Positions 1 to 5,543 are shown, counted from the stretch's first letter. The stretch is 7,450 nucleotides of DNA from Firmicutes bacterium UBA6132 (GCA_002435835.1 DIVM01000365.1:1-7450); one strand, 5' to 3'. Notes: generated by a model not told the origin, from the sequence alone. Numbers and translations are program-made.

Positions 1-1
1 T

Positions 2-22
2 AAGACGTCGCCGGATAAATAA
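2..22 (+). CDS. possible last six codons of an upstream gene
   Basis: Reading from base 2 gives K-T-S-P-D-K and then a TAA stop at 20-22, directly against a terminator. The bases here (GACGTCGCCGG) are much richer in G+C than the surroundings, as expected for the end of a gene or of a structured RNA. The piece is far too short to identify, and another frame has a TAA at 1-3. The call rests mainly on the terminator that follows. Confidence 0.2.
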   Translation, partial: KTSPDK

Positions 23-55
23 AAAAACAGTTGATTGTCAACTGTTTTTTTTATG
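21..55 (+). terminator. Rho-independent terminator of the upstream gene
   Basis: A perfect stem pairs CAGTTGA (28-34) with TCAACTG (38-44) around a three-base TTG loop. It is extended by seven A residues on the left and a run of T on the right. The A-tract and T-tract make it able to work in both directions. It marks the end of whatever lies to the left of the window, so arcA does not belong to that transcript. Confidence 0.8.
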
Positions 56-265
56 TCTTTATGTACTTAAAAGATATTATAAAGAATTTATACATAATAA
101 GATATAATAAATGTTGGGGTGTTATAAAACATCGCGGCATTTTTATTATATAAATTTCATAAAACATAAAAAATAAGGTTTATTGTGTTCTATCTATATT
201 TAATTTTAAATATTTTAATCTTAATAACCTAAAAAAGGTATTTACTTCAAATATTTCTCTATTTT

Positions 266-507
266 TTATATAATTTTTATACTTTCATTCCAATTAAACT
301 GAGACTGTAGGCCAAGACTTGTGCCAAATCTTATCATTTTCTTAATTTCAGTTCTTTACGCATTTTGAGATTCTAATTTTTGTGCAATTTCATTTTAACA
401 ATTACTTGTATGATGAACGTAAATCACGTTTAAATTATGGTAATCGGGTAAACTGACCAATTATAATATTTGCTCATTTTTTAGCCTCTCATTTGCTTTA
501 GCATATG
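266..507 (-). pseudogene. possible decayed gene, single frame with three internal TAA stops
   Basis: One minus-strand frame from 507 to the TAA at 268-266 reads as four protein-like blocks: AKANERLKNEQIL, LVSLPDYHNLNVIYVHH, NEIAQKLESQNA and MIRFGTSLGLQSQFNW. They are separated only by TAA codons at 463-461, 397-395 and 358-356. All blocks are in the same frame. Each stop could come from one change in CAA, AAA or GAA. The residue mix (A, G, S, Q, H, W) differs from the Lys/Ile/Asn/Tyr-rich output of random AT-rich DNA. No start or ribosome binding site is seen and the family was not recognised. AT-rich DNA yields chance frames of this kind, so the call is weak. Confidence 0.25.
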
Positions 508-536
508 TTTAAAAATTTAATACAACAAACTTACTT

Positions 537-573
537 GATGAATAATTATTTAATACATGAATAAATATAAAAC
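537..573 (+). promoter_or_regulatory. tandem ArgR/AhrC (ARG box) candidate sites upstream of arcA
   Basis: The ARG box consensus is TGAAT-four A/T-ATTCA. Bases 539-552 read TGAAT-AATT-ATTTA, a single mismatch. A second copy starts 19 bases later at 558-571, TGAAT-AAAT-ATAAA, with a perfect left half and a weak right half. Two boxes about two helical turns apart are the usual layout for hexameric ArgR. The pair ends just before the -35 element at 579, a position suited to activation. In Bacillus, ArgR-type proteins are known to activate arginine deiminase operons. The matches are seen; binding is inferred, and AT-rich sequence makes chance matches possible. Confidence 0.45.
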
Positions 574-578
574 ATAAC

Positions 579-606
579 TTGACAAATTTAATTATAATCA
601 TATTAT
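579..606 (+). promoter_or_regulatory. sigma-A-type promoter of arcA
   Basis: A perfect -35 element TTGACA (579-584) is followed after 16 bases by TATTAT (601-606), five of six matches to the -10 consensus. Transcription would begin near 613, giving a leader of about 35 bases. That is too short for a riboswitch or attenuator, so control is expected at initiation, matching the ARG boxes just upstream. A TATAAT at 593-598 is too close to this -35 to be its partner. Confidence 0.7.
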
Positions 607-632
607 ATAAGTAGGAAGTTAATTAATATTAA

Positions 633-650
633 AAGGTGGTGATTTGTTTG
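633..650 (+). promoter_or_regulatory. strong ribosome binding site deciding the arcA start
   Basis: AAGGTGGTGA (633-642) matches the anti-Shine-Dalgarno end of 16S rRNA almost perfectly. It stands five bases before a TTG at 648-650, normal Gram-positive spacing. The in-frame GTG codons at 636 and 639 lie inside this site and so cannot be the start. An ATG at 660 has a lesser AAAGG (650-654) in front of it and is the main rival start. Confidence 0.65.
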
Positions 651-1880
651 AAAGGTACCATGATTAATGTTTATTCGGAAATTGGTAAACTAAAGAAAGT
701 ATTACTGCATAGACCTGGTAAGGAACTTGAAAATTTAATGCCAGAATTGTTAGAAAGGTTACTTTTTGATGATATACCATATTTAAAAATAGCACAGGAA
801 GAACATGATGACTTTGCAAATATTTTAAAATCTCATGGGGTTGAAGTTATTTATTTAGAGGATTTAGTTGTAGATTCTTTAGTTAATGACCACATAAAAA
901 CTATGTTTATACATGAGTATATAGAGGAATCAGGTATAAAAAATAGCAGTAGAGATGTTAACGTTTTACTTGAATATTTTCAATCTATCAACAGTAATAA
1001 AGATATGGTATTGAAAATGATGTCAGGTATTAGGAAATCTGAAATTAAAAAAACTGGAGTTCCAACTTTGTCAGACTTTTTAAGTTATCAATACCCATTT
1101 ATAATTGACCCTATGCCTAATCTTTACTTCACACGTGATCCTTTTTCTTTTATCGGAAATGGTGCAACAATTCATAAAATGAAGACTGTGACAAGGAATA
1201 GGGAAACTTTGTTTGCAAAATATATTTTCAATTATAATCCTGCATTTAAAGGAATGAAACTGTGGTATGATAGAACTGAAGATTATTCTATTGAAGGTGG
1301 TGATATATTAATTTTAAATGATGAAATTATAGCTGTAGGAATTTCTCAAAGAACTACTCCAAATGCTATAGAAAAATTTGCAAGTAATATTTTAAATGAA
1401 GAGACTGGCTTTAAAAAAGTTTTAGCAATTGATATTCCTAAGCAAAGATCATTTATGCATTTAGATACCGTTTTTACTATGGTAGATTTTAATAAATTTA
1501 CAATTCACCCGAATATTGAAACAGATATAAACGTATATATATTAAGTAAATCAGCTAATGAAAATATGTCGATTTACCAGGGAAAAGGTAGCTTAAATGA
1601 TATTTTAAAACAAAATTTGAAATTGGATGAAGTTAAATTAATTAAGTGTGGCGGAAACAGTTTAGTGGATTCATCAAGGGAACAATGGAACGATGGTTCA
1701 AATACGCTGTGCATAGCTCCTGGGGAAGTAATTGTTTACTCAAGAAATTATATAACTAACAATATATTACAGGATGAGGGCATAAAAACTTATATTATGC
1801 CGAGTTCTGAATTATCAAGAGGAAGAGGCGGACCAAGATGCATGAGTATGCCATTATTTCGAGAAATTATAAAAAAATAG
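648..1880 (+). CDS. arcA: arginine deiminase
   Basis: This cytosolic enzyme hydrolyses L-arginine to L-citrulline and ammonia, the first step of the arginine deiminase pathway. The protein is about 410 residues from the TTG start, the usual family length, and appears complete. Numbered from that start, it shows the N-terminal NVYSEIGKLKKVLLHRPG block, FTRDPF at 161-166 with the guanidinium-binding Asp164, EGGD at 216-219 with Glu216, HLDTVF at 271-276 with His271 and Asp273, and GGPRCMSMP near the end with the nucleophile Cys398. All catalytic residues are present. The start was chosen from the strong Shine-Dalgarno at 633-642; ATG 660 would remove four residues. It has its own promoter with ArgR-type boxes, and arcB follows after 67 bases without a terminator, so the two are probably co-transcribed. 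Confidence 0.97.
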   Translation: MKGTMINVYSEIGKLKKVLLHRPGKELENLMPELLERLLFDDIPYLKIAQEEHDDFANILKSHGVEVIYLEDLVVDSLVNDHIKTMFIHEYIEESGIKNSSRDVNVLLEYFQSINSNKDMVLKMMSGIRKSEIKKTGVPTLSDFLSYQYPFIIDPMPNLYFTRDPFSFIGNGATIHKMKTVTRNRETLFAKYIFNYNPAFKGMKLWYDRTEDYSIEGGDILILNDEIIAVGISQRTTPNAIEKFASNILNEETGFKKVLAIDIPKQRSFMHLDTVFTMVDFNKFTIHPNIETDINVYILSKSANENMSIYQGKGSLNDILKQNLKLDEVKLIKCGGNSLVDSSREQWNDGSNTLCIAPGEVIVYSRNYITNNILQDEGIKTYIMPSSELSRGRGGPRCMSMPLFREIIKK

Positions 1881-1912
1881 TTGCATATTTAAATGGAATT
1901 TGTTATTATAAT
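1881..1912 (+). promoter_or_regulatory. possible weak internal promoter before arcB
   Basis: The arcA-arcB gap contains a perfect -10 hexamer TATAAT (1907-1912). The best -35 candidate, TTGCAT (1881-1886), is 20 bases away, which is too far for good function. No extended -10 TG is in place and no hairpin lies in the gap. Read-through from the arcA promoter remains the main expectation. Confidence 0.2.
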
Positions 1913-1947
1913 ACAAACAGACAATTATTAATACGGAGGACGTTATT

Positions 1948-2940
1948 ATGGGAGTTAATTTAAAAGGTAAAAGTTTTTTAACATTAATGGACTTTAAACC
2001 AGAGGAGATCAGACATTTATTAGATTTAGCACATGATTTAAAATCTAAAAAAAGAGTTGGTGTTAATGGTTCAGCATTAAAAGGTAAAAATATTGTATTA
2101 TTATTCGAAAAAACATCAACAAGAACAAGATGTGCTTTTGAAGTTGCAGCTTTAGATGAAGGTGGGCATGTAACATTTTTAGATTCGGCTAGTTCTCAAA
2201 TTGGAAAAAAGGAATCTATAGAAGATTCGGCTAAAGTACTTGGAAGATTTTATGATGGCATTGAATACAGAGGGTTTGATCAAAAATTAGTCGAAGATTT
2301 AGCTAAATATTCTGGAGTACCTGTATTTAATGGTTTAACAGATGTTGATCACCCTACACAAATATTAGCAGATATGCTCACAATAGAAGAACATATTAAA
2401 AAGCCTTTAGATGAAGTTAAAGTTGTATTTGCAGGCGATATAAGAAATAATATGTCATATGCATGGATGTATGGATGTGCTAAAATGGGAATGCATTATG
2501 TTGCATATGGTCCAAAAGTGCTTCAAGATCAATTAGACAAAGAGATATTGAAAAAGGTAAATGAAATTGCTGAATATACAGGAGCTGTTATAGAAATTTC
2601 TGATAATGTTGAAGCTTTAAAAGGAGCTGATGTAATTTATACTGATATTTGGGCATCAATGGGTGAAGAAGCACAAATTCCTGAAAGAGTAAAATTATTA
2701 ACACCATTCAGAGTGACAATGGATATGCTTAAAGCTACTGAAAATAAAGAAATAATATTTATGCATTGCCTTCCTTCATTTCATGATTTTGAAACGAAAA
2801 TGGCTAAAGAACAAATGGAATTGGGCTTTGATATTAGAGAAGTTACTGATGAAGTATTTAGAAGCAAACATTCTGTAGTTTTTGATGAAGCTGAAAATAG
2901 ATTGCATTCAATAAAAGCAGTTATGGTTGCAACAATGTAA
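1948..2940 (+). CDS. arcB: ornithine carbamoyltransferase
   Basis: Beside arcA this enzyme most likely runs in the catabolic direction, splitting citrulline with phosphate to ornithine and carbamoyl phosphate. The same fold serves arginine synthesis, and direction cannot be read from sequence. The 330 residues are typical. The carbamoyl-phosphate domain carries STRTR (57-61) and HPTQ (135-138). The ornithine domain carries the DIWASMG loop (233-239), with Asp233, Ser237 and Met238, and HCLP with Cys274. Arg318 in the ENRLH segment matches the conserved C-terminal phosphate-contact Arg. HCLPSFHD has Ser where Ala is usual. The start ATG is preceded by GGAGGA (1935-1940) at seven bases. No terminator follows closely; the first strong hairpin is about 260 bases downstream. 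No carbamate kinase gene follows, although arcC commonly lies near arcAB. Confidence 0.96.
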   Translation: MGVNLKGKSFLTLMDFKPEEIRHLLDLAHDLKSKKRVGVNGSALKGKNIVLLFEKTSTRTRCAFEVAALDEGGHVTFLDSASSQIGKKESIEDSAKVLGRFYDGIEYRGFDQKLVEDLAKYSGVPVFNGLTDVDHPTQILADMLTIEEHIKKPLDEVKVVFAGDIRNNMSYAWMYGCAKMGMHYVAYGPKVLQDQLDKEILKKVNEIAEYTGAVIEISDNVEALKGADVIYTDIWASMGEEAQIPERVKLLTPFRVTMDMLKATENKEIIFMHCLPSFHDFETKMAKEQMELGFDIREVTDEVFRSKHSVVFDEAENRLHSIKAVMVATM

Positions 2941-3021
2941 TATTAATGTAAGTAAATTAGTATATGATATCAAGTAATAATAGGATAAATAATTTTTAAT
3001 TATAATATACAAAAGTTAAGA

Positions 3022-3039
3022 ATTAAATACAAATTCAAA
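3022..3039. promoter_or_regulatory. ARG-box-like site upstream of the orphan promoter
   Basis: TAAAT-ACAA-ATTCA (3024-3037) matches nine of the ten half-site positions of the ARG box. The four-base spacer contains one C where A/T is expected. It lies 48 bases before the -35 at 3085, similar to the box-to-promoter distance at arcA. This is one isolated match in AT-rich DNA, so it is weak evidence alone. Confidence 0.2.
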
Positions 3040-3084
3040 TTATATTTAAGGTTTAATAAAACTAAAATATTATTATATGTAACT

Positions 3085-3113
3085 TGGACAAAAAATAGGA
3101 ATTGATATATAAT
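3085..3113 (+). promoter_or_regulatory. orphan sigma-A-type promoter
   Basis: TGGACA (3085-3090, five of six) and TATAAT (3108-3113, perfect) are separated by exactly 17 bases. It is one of the best promoter matches in the window, yet no gene follows for about 800 bases. The predicted start near 3120 would give a transcript that meets a strong hairpin at 3203-3243, which suggests a small RNA. Confidence 0.45.
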
Positions 3114-3118
3114 AAAAA

Positions 3119-3250
3119 ATAGTTATTGATTATAGATAACTTAAATAGAAAAGTGATAAATTATAAAATGAATAGGAAAAAAATAAAATATAAGAGACAA
3201 TGCTCCCCTCGTACTATATAGAGAATCTATAAGACAAGGGGAGTTATTTT
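3119..3250 (+). ncRNA. candidate small RNA of about 130 bases
   Basis: The boundaries are inferred from the orphan promoter on the left and the two-tier hairpin on the right. Near the predicted 5' end AGTTAT (3121-3126) can pair with ATAACT (3136-3141). The 3' end is the CTCCCCT/AGGGGAG hairpin followed by TTATTTTAT. A 17-codon frame from ATG 3168 to TAG 3219-3221 would encode a very basic peptide (starting MNRKKIKYKR) whose stop lies inside the hairpin. It has only a poor ribosome binding site, so a leader peptide is possible but unlikely. No known RNA family was recognised. Confidence 0.3.
3203..3250 (+). terminator. two-tier hairpin, possible terminator
   Basis: CTCCCCT (3203-3209) pairs with AGGGGAG (3237-3243). 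Inside it TATAGA (3217-3222) pairs with TCTATA (3226-3231) around a GAA loop. The two stems are separated by an internal loop. The tail TTATTTTAT is only a moderate U-tract. It could end the arcAB message, the small RNA candidate, or both. The GGGGAG arm also resembles a Shine-Dalgarno held by the CTCCCC arm, but the frame after it (GTG 3255) ends after 18 codons. Confidence 0.4.
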
Positions 3251-3361
3251 ATATGTGAATGTGTTGAATGATTTTCTTTATAAACCTGGTAAAGCTACTA
3301 AAAAAGATTGAGGGATTAATGTATATGGATTTGTTAGTAGATAGCATGGTAATAGGATAGT

Positions 3362-3400
3362 ATCTTGCATAAGTATATTGTTTAAGTATTAATGCAAGAT
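3362..3400. repeat. inverted repeat / hairpin of nine pairs
   Basis: ATCTTGCAT (3362-3370) is perfectly complementary to ATGCAAGAT (3392-3400) across a 21-base loop. It is followed by TTCGCC and, 18 bases later, a run of T (3422-3427) that is too far away for a standard terminator. Function is unknown. It may be part of the same structured region as the hairpin 120 bases upstream. Confidence 0.4.
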
Positions 3401-3505
3401 TTCGCCAAGTAATAACTGAGCTTTTTTACATATATTAGAGTATTTTTAATTTTAATGTTAATATATTAAGTGATGAGGATAAAATTTATGGTATAACAAT
3501 ATATA

Positions 3506-3525
3506 ATTATTATGATTATAATAAT
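3506..3525. repeat. AT-only perfect hairpin
   Basis: ATTATTAT (3506-3513) and ATAATAAT (3518-3525) pair around a GATT loop. Another small palindrome, GTTAT/ATAAC, follows at 3526-3540. In DNA this AT-rich such repeats often arise by chance, and no function is claimed. Confidence 0.3.
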
Positions 3526-3750
3526 GTTATTATATATAACATATAATGTAGAGTAAAATGAAATTCGTAAAATTTATTATTCAAATACATATAATGTCAA
3601 TGTGTTTTAATAAAATACATTTGCAACATATTTTTTGCATATTGCATAATAATATATAGTAATAACATACAATATAATAAGAACTAAATGTACTTCATAA
3701 TTATATTTATATTTGAAAAAGTAAAATAATGTAAAGATAAATTTCTTTTG

Positions 3751-3772
3751 TTCATAATATGAATTTGTCATA
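3751..3772. promoter_or_regulatory. overlapping palindromes upstream of rocD
   Basis: TTCAT-AAT-ATGAA (3751-3763) is a perfect inverted repeat. It overlaps a second one, TATGA-ATTTG-TCATA (3758-3772). The pair lies about 60 bases before the rocD -35 element, a plausible place for an activator. It includes a TGAAT half-site but not a proper ARG box. The regulator cannot be named. Confidence 0.22.
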
Positions 3773-3830
3773 AAATGCGATTTGTAGTGTTGGTTTTTAA
3801 AGTATTTATGCATTTTGTAAAATAATTAAC

Positions 3831-3859
3831 TTGACTTTTTATTGGAAAAAAGTTATCAT
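3831..3859 (+). promoter_or_regulatory. sigma-A-type promoter of rocD
   Basis: TTGACT (3831-3836) and TATCAT (3854-3859) each match five of six consensus bases and are spaced by exactly 17. Transcription would start near 3866, leaving a leader of about 46 bases. rocD therefore has its own promoter and is not simply downstream of arcAB. No sigma-54 -24/-12 element is seen here, although Bacillus roc operons use one. Confidence 0.7.
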
Positions 3860-3911
3860 AGCTTATACATTATAGATTCTGTGACAGAGATTAAATAGGA
3901 GGTCAATTAAT

Positions 3912-5105
3912 ATGCGTTCATCAAAAGAGATTATGGAAAAAACAGAAAAGTTCGGTGCTCATAACTATCATCCGAAAGAAATAGTATTTGAGACAGCTGA
4001 AGGTGTTGTTATAACTAATCCTGAGGGAGAGAAATTTTATGATATGCTTAGTTCATATTCGGCTTTGAATTTTGGACATAGACATCCTGAATTAGTACAA
4101 GCTGCAAAGGATCAATTAGATAAAGTTACTTTAACGTCAAGAGCTTTTTACAATAGTGTGTTAGGCGATTGGATGGAAAAGTTATGTGAATTGACTGGTA
4201 AAGACATGGTTTTACCAATGAACACAGGAGCTGAAGCTGTTGAAACTGCTTTAAAAGCTGCAAGAAAGTGGGGAAACTTTGTTAAAGGTGTTGAAGACGG
4301 AAAACAAGAGATAATAGTATGTTCAAACAACTTCCACGGAAGAACAATTGCAATAGTGTCAATGAGTACTGATCCTGATGCAAGAAAAGGATATGGACCT
4401 TTCACGCCTGGTTTTAAAGTTATAGAATATGGAAATGCAGATCAACTTAAAGATGCAATAAATGAAAATACAGTTGCATTTATAGTTGAACCAATCCAAG
4501 GAGAAGCAGGAGTTATTGTTCCACCAGAAGGATTCTTGAAAAAATCATTAGAAATATGTAAAGAAAACAATGTTTTATTTATAGCTGATGAAGTACAAAC
4601 AGGATTTGCAAGAACAGGAAGAATGTTTGCTTGCGAATATGAAGGTGTAACACCTGATATTTATGTTCTTGGTAAAGCTTTAGGTGGCGGAATTATAGCG
4701 GTATCTGCAATTGCGGCGAATAAAGATATTCTTGGTGTATTTAAGCCTGGAACACATGGTTCAACTTTTGGAGGGAATCCATTAGGAGCTGCTGTTTCAA
4801 TAAAGGCAATGGAAATATTAGTAAGAGATAATTATCCTAAAATGGCTGAAGAAAAAGGTAATTACTTCATGTCCAAATTAAGAGAAATTGAAAATGATGA
4901 CATAGTTGAAGTAAGAGGAAAAGGACTTTTCGTAGGTGTTGAATTTAAAGAAAATGCTGCACCGTATGTAAAAAAACTTATTGAAAATGGAGTTCTTGCT
5001 AAAGAAACTCATGATAAAACAATTCGTTTTGCGCCTGCAATTCCTATAACATATGAAGAGTTAGACCATGCTATAACAAAAATAAAAAAGGTTTTTAGTA
5101 AATAA
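3912..5105 (+). CDS. rocD: ornithine aminotransferase (ornithine--oxo-acid transaminase)
   Basis: This cytosolic PLP enzyme transfers the delta-amino group of ornithine to 2-oxoglutarate, yielding glutamate-5-semialdehyde and glutamate. At 397 residues it has the length of bacterial RocD. Visible class III aminotransferase motifs are NTGAEA (104-109), NNFHGRT (139-145), EPIQGEAG (193-200), ADEVQTGFARTG (from 225) with the PLP-ring Asp226, LGKALGGG with the PLP lysine Lys255, and GSTFGGNP (283-290). SSYSALNFGH near 47-56 carries the Tyr typical of ornithine aminotransferases, favouring this over acetylornithine or GABA transaminase. In ALGGGIIAVSA, Ala263 replaces the Pro that is usual in the family. 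The ATG follows AGGAGGT (3897-3903) at eight bases. It has its own promoter and terminator, so it is probably monocistronic. Its substrate is the product of the upstream arcB. Confidence 0.94.
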   Translation: MRSSKEIMEKTEKFGAHNYHPKEIVFETAEGVVITNPEGEKFYDMLSSYSALNFGHRHPELVQAAKDQLDKVTLTSRAFYNSVLGDWMEKLCELTGKDMVLPMNTGAEAVETALKAARKWGNFVKGVEDGKQEIIVCSNNFHGRTIAIVSMSTDPDARKGYGPFTPGFKVIEYGNADQLKDAINENTVAFIVEPIQGEAGVIVPPEGFLKKSLEICKENNVLFIADEVQTGFARTGRMFACEYEGVTPDIYVLGKALGGGIIAVSAIAANKDILGVFKPGTHGSTFGGNPLGAAVSIKAMEILVRDNYPKMAEEKGNYFMSKLREIENDDIVEVRGKGLFVGVEFKENAAPYVKKLIENGVLAKETHDKTIRFAPAIPITYEELDHAITKIKKVFSK

Positions 5106-5128
5106 TGCAATAATAATATAAATGATTT

Positions 5129-5170
5129 AAAGGCTTATGACAAATTAAAATGTTGTGGGCTTTTTTTATT
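5129..5170 (+). terminator. Rho-independent terminator of rocD
   Basis: AAAG-(G)-CTTATGACA (5129-5142) pairs with TGTTGTGGGCTTT (5151-5163) around an eight-base loop, with one bulged G and several G-U pairs. It runs into seven T residues (5161-5167). It lies 24 bases after the rocD stop. Confidence 0.85.
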
Positions 5171-5341
5171 TAGATTTTTACGGAATGCTTTTAGAAAATT
5201 GATTAAAATGTATTATATTATAATAATGTAAAATTTGTAGACTTTTAAGTTAAATAATATATATATTAGAAAGTTAATTCAGAAAATAATCAAGTAAACA
5301 AGGTAAAGTTTTGGTAGTTTAATATATTAAATTTAAACTGT

Positions 5342-5428
5342 CTAACTGAAGTTTTCGAAAAAAGGGTTAAATAATGGGACAAAAACGCAATTACTGCCAT
5401 GCTATCCTAGTTTTATAATAAGTGTCCA
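5342..5428 (-). pseudogene. possible relict of a transposase C-terminus or insertion-sequence end
   Basis: On the minus strand, 5428 to a TAG at 5344-5342 reads WTLIIKLG, one stop, then HGSNCVFVPLFNPFFENFS. A different frame of the same bases reads MAVIAFLSHYLTLFSKTSVR. The tail resembles the ends of clostridial transposase-like open frames, but this is an impression and not a family match. No terminal inverted repeats or target duplication could be defined. Confidence 0.13.
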
Positions 5429-5471
5429 ATCAGCTCAATAATTAAAAAACTAAATTATTTAATGAAATACG

Positions 5472-5500
5472 TTTCTAAATTATTAATTAAATGCTATAAT
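5472..5500 (+). promoter_or_regulatory. extended -10 promoter of the AbrB-family gene
   Basis: TGCTATAAT (5492-5500) is a perfect extended -10 element (TGN-TATAAT). The -35 at 17 bases, TTTCTA (5472-5477), matches only half of the consensus, as is common when an extended -10 is present. Transcription would begin near 5507, about 37 bases before the start codon. Confidence 0.55.
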
Positions 5501-5518
5501 TAAATTGTTTTTAGCATT
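5490..5518. promoter_or_regulatory. inverted repeat covering the -10 region, candidate operator
   Basis: AATGCTA (5490-5496) and TAGCATT (5512-5518) are perfect inverted repeats whose centres are 22 bases apart, two helical turns. The left arm overlaps the extended -10 and the right arm lies just after the predicted transcription start. That position suits a dimeric repressor. The spacer is AT-only and no regulator gene is nearby. Confidence 0.3.
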
Positions 5519-5543
5519 ATAAATTTTTAAAAGAGGTAATATT

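Larger units (their letters stand above)
56..578. other. long non-coding region upstream of arcA
   Basis: No open reading frame of useful length with a ribosome binding site is present on either strand. The first 180 bases are AT-rich filler with a small G-rich patch near 115-140. Bases 266-507 read on the minus strand like a worn coding sequence (separate entry). A small inverted repeat, AACGT (416-420) with ACGTT (426-430), lies within that stretch. The last 40 bases are the control region of arcA. No riboswitch or T-box was recognised. Confidence 0.6.
2941..3911. other. 971-base intergenic region between arcB and rocD
   Basis: No convincing protein gene was found. The longest minus-strand frame (3813-3607) gives a Lys/Tyr/Ile-rich 68-residue product with no ribosome binding site. 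The stretch holds an ARG-like box (3024-3037), an orphan promoter (3085-3113), a two-tier hairpin (3203-3243), a nine-pair hairpin (3362-3400), AT palindromes (3506-3525), overlapping palindromes (3751-3772) and the rocD promoter (3831-3859). No remnant of arcC or arcD could be recognised in any frame. Confidence 0.6.
5171..5543. other. non-coding region between rocD and the AbrB-family gene
   Basis: No open frame of useful length is present. Bases 5340-5430 are visibly less AT-rich than their flanks and may be an insertion-sequence relict (separate entry). A 14-codon frame from ATG 5373 has no ribosome binding site. The last 70 bases contain an extended -10 promoter and an inverted repeat belonging to the downstream gene. 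Confidence 0.5.

Noticed and set aside
318..340. Sigma-54-like element on the minus strand, TTGGCAC then TTGG
   Set aside because: The -24 half is good, but the invariant GC of the -12 half is GG. It points away from arcA with no gene to drive.
3607..3813. Minus-strand 68-codon open frame with a hydrophobic segment, a possible small membrane protein or toxin
   Set aside because: No ribosome binding site precedes its ATG. The composition (Tyr, Lys, Ile, Phe, Asn) is what AT-rich non-coding DNA gives, and it overlaps the rocD upstream palindromes.
4148..4405. Minus-strand open frame inside rocD
   Set aside because: It is an antisense shadow of the strongly supported rocD reading frame, with no start signals.
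3340..5410. Shared ten-base word GATAGCATGG at about 3342 (plus) and 5404 (minus), as if two copies of one element
   Set aside because: Similarity does not extend beyond the word and a short gapped GTAAT. Ten-base matches of this kind are expected by chance in a window this size.
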